Below are positions 7,395 to 9,526 of a stretch of 9,526 nt of DNA, piece by piece; the stretch's first letter is position 1, and each line of letters opens with the position of its first letter. The notes below the pieces were generated by a model. The model had not been told where the DNA came from. It searched no databases and saw only the letters and a program-made list of their open reading frames with translations. Source of the DNA: Planctomycetota bacterium (GTDB lineage: Bacteria; Planctomycetota; B143-G9); the NCBI GenBank assembly GCA_003644275.1, contig QNBY01000028.1, forward strand, positions 1 to 9,526, written 5' to 3'. The position numbers and the translations under genes are program-made.

Positions 7395-7422
7395 TTGACC
7401 TGCGGGATAATTGTCGTATAAT
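7395..7422 (+). promoter_or_regulatory. Sigma70-type promoter for rpsO-pnp
   Basis: The -35 element TTGACC (7395-7400; five of six consensus bases) and -10 element TATAAT (7417-7422; six of six) are separated by 16 bases. They sit in an AT-richer patch directly after the apgM stop and about 90 bases before rpsO. Transcription would begin near 7428-7433, giving a leader of about 80 nucleotides. This is the only near-consensus promoter I see in the window. Confidence 0.85.
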
Positions 7423-7452
7423 CATTCGTTCGACTCGAGGCACGCACTGGGC

Positions 7453-7491
7453 GGACGGTTACTGACACCTGGGTCGGTTCCGTCCTTTTTT
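7453..7491 (+). terminator. Intrinsic terminator-like hairpin in the rpsO leader (candidate attenuator)
   Basis: Bases 7453-7458 (GGACGG) pair with 7480-7485 (CCGTCC). A small internal loop (TT against T) follows. Bases 7461-7466 (ACTGAC) then pair with 7473-7478 (GTCGGT, one G-U pair), closing a six-base loop ACCTGG. Six T's (7486-7491) follow at once. This is the shape of a Rho-independent terminator. It lies after apgM, so it could end upstream transcription, but it also lies downstream of the rpsO promoter, so rpsO transcripts must read through it. I could not find an upstream segment clearly able to form an antiterminator. Confidence 0.7.
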
Positions 7492-7494
7492 AGC

Positions 7495-7500
7495 AGGAGA
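7495..7500 (+). promoter_or_regulatory. Ribosome-binding site that fixes the rpsO start
   Basis: AGGAGA stands nine bases before ATG 7510 and just after the terminator-like T tract. It supports ATG 7510 rather than an in-frame TTG at 7411, which lies between the -35 and -10 elements and would add 33 residues absent from the S15 family. Confidence 0.8.
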
Positions 7501-7509
7501 AGAAGAAAA

Positions 7510-7776
7510 ATGCTGACCAGGGAAGAAAAGGACAAGATCATCAAGGATTTTTCGGTACATGAGAACGATACCGGGAGCCCCGAGGTCCAGATAGCGCTGC
7601 TCACCGCGCGCATCAAGTACCTCACGGAGCACCTGAAGGCCCACAAGAAGGATCTGCACTCCCGCCGGGGACTGATCGGACTCGTGAACAAACGGACGAA
7701 GCTGCTGAAGTACCTGCAGCGGACCGATTTCGACAGGTACAAGGAAATCGTGAGCAGACTCGGTCTGCGCAAGTAG
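7510..7776 (+). CDS. rpsO: 30S ribosomal protein S15
   Basis: The 88-residue product has the usual S15 length and motifs: an opening [22 protein letters not shown], then [35 protein letters not shown] and [17 protein letters not shown]. It binds 16S rRNA at the helix 20/22 junction early in assembly of the small-subunit platform. The conserved loop around H41-S51 ([10 protein letters not shown]) is intact. Its codons differ from its neighbours: isoleucine is mostly ATC rather than ATA and the base composition is less GC-rich, as expected for a highly expressed gene. It has its own promoter and a structured leader. S15 represses its own synthesis in several bacteria through unrelated leader structures, so autoregulation here is plausible but unproven. 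pnp follows after 21 bases. Confidence 0.98.
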   Translation: MLTREEKDKIIKDFSVHENDTGSPEVQIALLTARIKYLTEHLKAHKKDLHSRRGLIGLVNKRTKLLKYLQRTDFDRYKEIVSRLGLRK

Positions 7777-7786
7777 CACACCCCAA

Positions 7787-7797
7787 GGGAGGAAGAT
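7787..7797 (+). promoter_or_regulatory. Ribosome-binding site that fixes the TTG start of pnp
   Basis: AAGGGAGGAAG (7785-7795) contains GGAGG at 7788-7792, five bases before TTG 7798. The first in-frame ATG is at 7987 and would delete the conserved N-terminus of PNPase, so TTG is the supported start. No hairpin fits in the 21-base rpsO-pnp gap, unlike the longer E. coli spacer with its RNase III site. Confidence 0.85.
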
Positions 7798-9526
7798 TTG
7801 GTACACCGCATCACCCGCAACATCGGGGGCAAAGAGATAACGCTGGAAACCGGCCTGCTCGGCAAACAGGCGTCCGGAGCGGTCGTGGCGTGTTGCGGCG
7901 GGACGAAGGTCTTCGCCGCCGCCACCTACAACCCCGACGTGGCCCCCGAACAGGATTTCTTCCCGCTCACGGTGGACTACCGTGAGATGACCTACGCTTC
8001 CGGCAAGATACCGGGTTCGTTCTTCCGACGCGAGGGACGGCCCACCGAGCGCGAGGTACTCGTCAGCCGCCTCATAGACCGCCCCGTGAGGCCCCTCTTT
8101 CCCGAGGGCTTCATGAACGAGGTCTCCATAATGGCGCTCGCCATATCCTTCGACCAGGAGAACGAGACGGACGTGCTCGCCCAGGTGGCCGCCGGCGCGG
8201 CTCTCGCCATAAGCGAAATACCCGTCGAGCGGATAATCGGAAGCGTGCGCGTCGGCCACATTGACGGCGAGTTCGTCATCAATCCGCTGGCGAGCCAGTT
8301 CGAGGAGTCGGCGCTCAACCTCATCGTGTCGGGCTCGAAGGAAGGCGTGTGCATGGTCGAGGCGGGCGCGAACGAGGTCTCCGAGGATATGCTCCACGAG
8401 GCCATCGAGTTCGGCCACCGGCACATCATCGAGGTGGTCTCCCTCATAGAGGAGCTCGTCGCCCTCGCGGGCAAGCCCAAGCTGAAGGTGGAGAAGCCCG
8501 AGCTTCCGCCCTTCTACGCCCGGCTGGCCGAGCAGTACCGCGACCGCATCATGGAAGCGGGCTCGGTGCCCACGAAGCTGGCCCGCCGCAGCGCGCTGCG
8601 CGCGGTGAAGAAGGACGCGCTGGAGAACTTCCGCGACGAGGACGGCACCGAGATAGACCCCTTCCAGCTGAAGAAGGCCTACGAGAAGCTCGAGCACGAC
8701 GTGCTCCGCGAGAAGACGCTCACCGGCGTTAGGTGCGACGGCAGGCGCTACGACGAGATAAGGCCCATATCCATAGAGGTGGGCTATCTTCCCGGCGCGC
8801 ACGGCTCGGCCATCTTCACGCGCGGCGAGACGCAGAGCCTCTCCACCTGCACGCTCGGCACCTTCTCCGACGAGATACTGATAGACGGGATAATCGAGAC
8901 GTACTACGACCGCTTCATGCTGCACTACAACTTCCCGTCGTTCTCCGTGGGAGAGACCTATCCGAACCGCGGTCCCCGCAGGCGCGAGATAGGGCACGGC
9001 GCGCTGGCGAAGCGGGCGCTCCGGCCGCTGCTCCCGCCCGAGGAGGAGTTCCCGTACACCATACGCATAGTGTCCGACATAATGGAGAGCAACGGTTCCT
9101 CCAGCATGGCGACGGTGTGCGGCGGCTCGCTGGCGATGATGGACGCGGGCGTTCCCATAAAGGAGGCCGTGGCGGGCATAGCCATGGGGCTTCTGAAGAA
9201 GGACGACGGCGAGTTCGTCATCCTGTCCGACATCCTGGGCGACGAGGACCACTTCGGCGACATGGACTTCAAGGTGGCGGGGACGAAGAACGGCGTCACC
9301 GCCTTGCAGATGGACATAAAGATAACCGGCATCCCCACCGAGGTGATGGCGCGCGCGCTGGCGCAGGCCCGCGAGGGGCGGCTGCACATACTGGAGCGGA
9401 TGAACGCCGCGATATCGGAGCCCCGCAAGGAGCTCGCGCCGAACGCGCCGCGGATACACATGATCAAGATCCCGGTGGAGATGATAGGCAAGCTCATCGG
9501 CCCGGGCGGCAAGACCATCCGCAGCA
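7798..9526 (+). CDS. pnp: Polyribonucleotide nucleotidyltransferase (PNPase), 3' truncated
   Basis: The frame gives 576 residues to the right edge, of about 700 expected. PNPase degrades RNA 3' to 5' by phosphorolysis and can add tails. The first RNase PH-like domain holds DYREMTYASGKIPGSFFRREG and LIDRPVRPLFPEGF. An all-helical linker follows (about 230-305). The second, catalytic RNase PH domain holds VRCDGRRYDEIRPI, FTRGETQSL, RRREIGHGALAKRAL, ESNGSSSMATVCGGSLAM and LGDEDHFGDMDFK, where D484 and D490 match the E. coli catalytic pair D486/D492 and K492 follows. The window ends in the KH domain at IPVEMIGKLIGPGGKTIR (GxxG loop); the S1 domain should lie beyond. TTG is the start codon, behind a strong Shine-Dalgarno. 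There is no in-frame stop. It is co-transcribed with rpsO, the common bacterial order. All catalytic residues seen are intact. Confidence 0.98.
   Translation, partial: MVHRITRNIGGKEITLETGLLGKQASGAVVACCGGTKVFAAATYNPDVAPEQDFFPLTVDYREMTYASGKIPGSFFRREGRPTEREVLVSRLIDRPVRPLFPEGFMNEVSIMALAISFDQENETDVLAQVAAGAALAISEIPVERIIGSVRVGHIDGEFVINPLASQFEESALNLIVSGSKEGVCMVEAGANEVSEDMLHEAIEFGHRHIIEVVSLIEELVALAGKPKLKVEKPELPPFYARLAEQYRDRIMEAGSVPTKLARRSALRAVKKDALENFRDEDGTEIDPFQLKKAYEKLEHDVLREKTLTGVRCDGRRYDEIRPISIEVGYLPGAHGSAIFTRGETQSLSTCTLGTFSDEILIDGIIETYYDRFMLHYNFPSFSVGETYPNRGPRRREIGHGALAKRALRPLLPPEEEFPYTIRIVSDIMESNGSSSMATVCGGSLAMMDAGVPIKEAVAGIAMGLLKKDDGEFVILSDILGDEDHFGDMDFKVAGTKNGVTALQMDIKITGIPTEVMARALAQAREGRLHILERMNAAISEPRKELAPNAPRIHMIKIPVEMIGKLIGPGGKTIRS

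Noticed and set aside
7406..7411. GATAAT as an alternative -10 box
   Set aside because: It is only five bases from the TTGACC element and has no other good -35; TATAAT at 7417-7422 fits better.
7411..7509. In-frame extension of rpsO to a TTG at 7411
   Set aside because: It would start between the promoter elements, span the terminator-like hairpin, and add residues not found in S15.
7777..7797. An RNase III-type hairpin or terminator between rpsO and pnp
   Set aside because: The 21-base gap has no inverted repeat and no T tract; it holds only the pnp ribosome site.
7459..9459. A 666-codon open frame on the minus strand opposite rpsO and pnp
   Set aside because: It covers two highly conserved + strand genes. 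The product shows no domain and the typical shadow composition.

Overview
This is a GC-rich bacterial chromosomal window. All nine genes read on the + strand and are packed with almost no intergenic space. Isoleucine is written mainly as ATA, which is odd at this base composition. The gene set includes an H-X-DG-type prepilin, a DUF2225 protein with a signal peptide, an AmmeMemoRadiSam B protein, an archaeal-type phosphoglycerate mutase and a PIN-PhoH protein. This mix suggests an uncultivated lineage, perhaps near the Planctomycetes/Verrucomicrobia/Omnitrophica-type phyla, whose prepilins look like this one. That placement is a low-confidence inference; no rRNA or other marker settles it.

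Region 1 (1-7380) looks like one long operon or a chain of coupled genes. It runs: the tail of a DUF2062 membrane protein; an exported DUF2225 zinc-ribbon protein whose C-terminus resembles a pseudopilin head; a type IV prepilin-like protein that overlaps it by ATGA; AmmeMemoRadiSam protein B (MEMO1 family); a small beta-ketoacyl-synthase-like protein that appears to lack the catalytic Cys and His; a PIN-PhoH ATPase; and cofactor-independent phosphoglycerate mutase. Junctions are 4-base overlaps or gaps of 0-13 bases, so translational coupling is likely. The first three products act at the envelope and the last four in the cytoplasm, so this is not one obvious pathway.

Region 2 (7381-9526) is the widespread rpsO-pnp pair (ribosomal protein S15 and polynucleotide phosphorylase). 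It has its own near-consensus sigma70-type promoter (TTGACC, 16 bases, TATAAT). Between that promoter and rpsO lies a terminator-shaped hairpin followed by six T's. An intrinsic terminator inside the 5' leader of rpsO suggests attenuation and is the most interesting regulatory signal here. pnp starts at TTG behind a strong Shine-Dalgarno and runs off the right edge inside its KH domain.

I see no mobile elements, CRISPR arrays, tRNA or rRNA genes, and no clear novel defence or biosynthetic system. The items worth a second look are the rpsO leader, the catalytically degenerate ketosynthase, and the DUF2225/pseudopilin pair.
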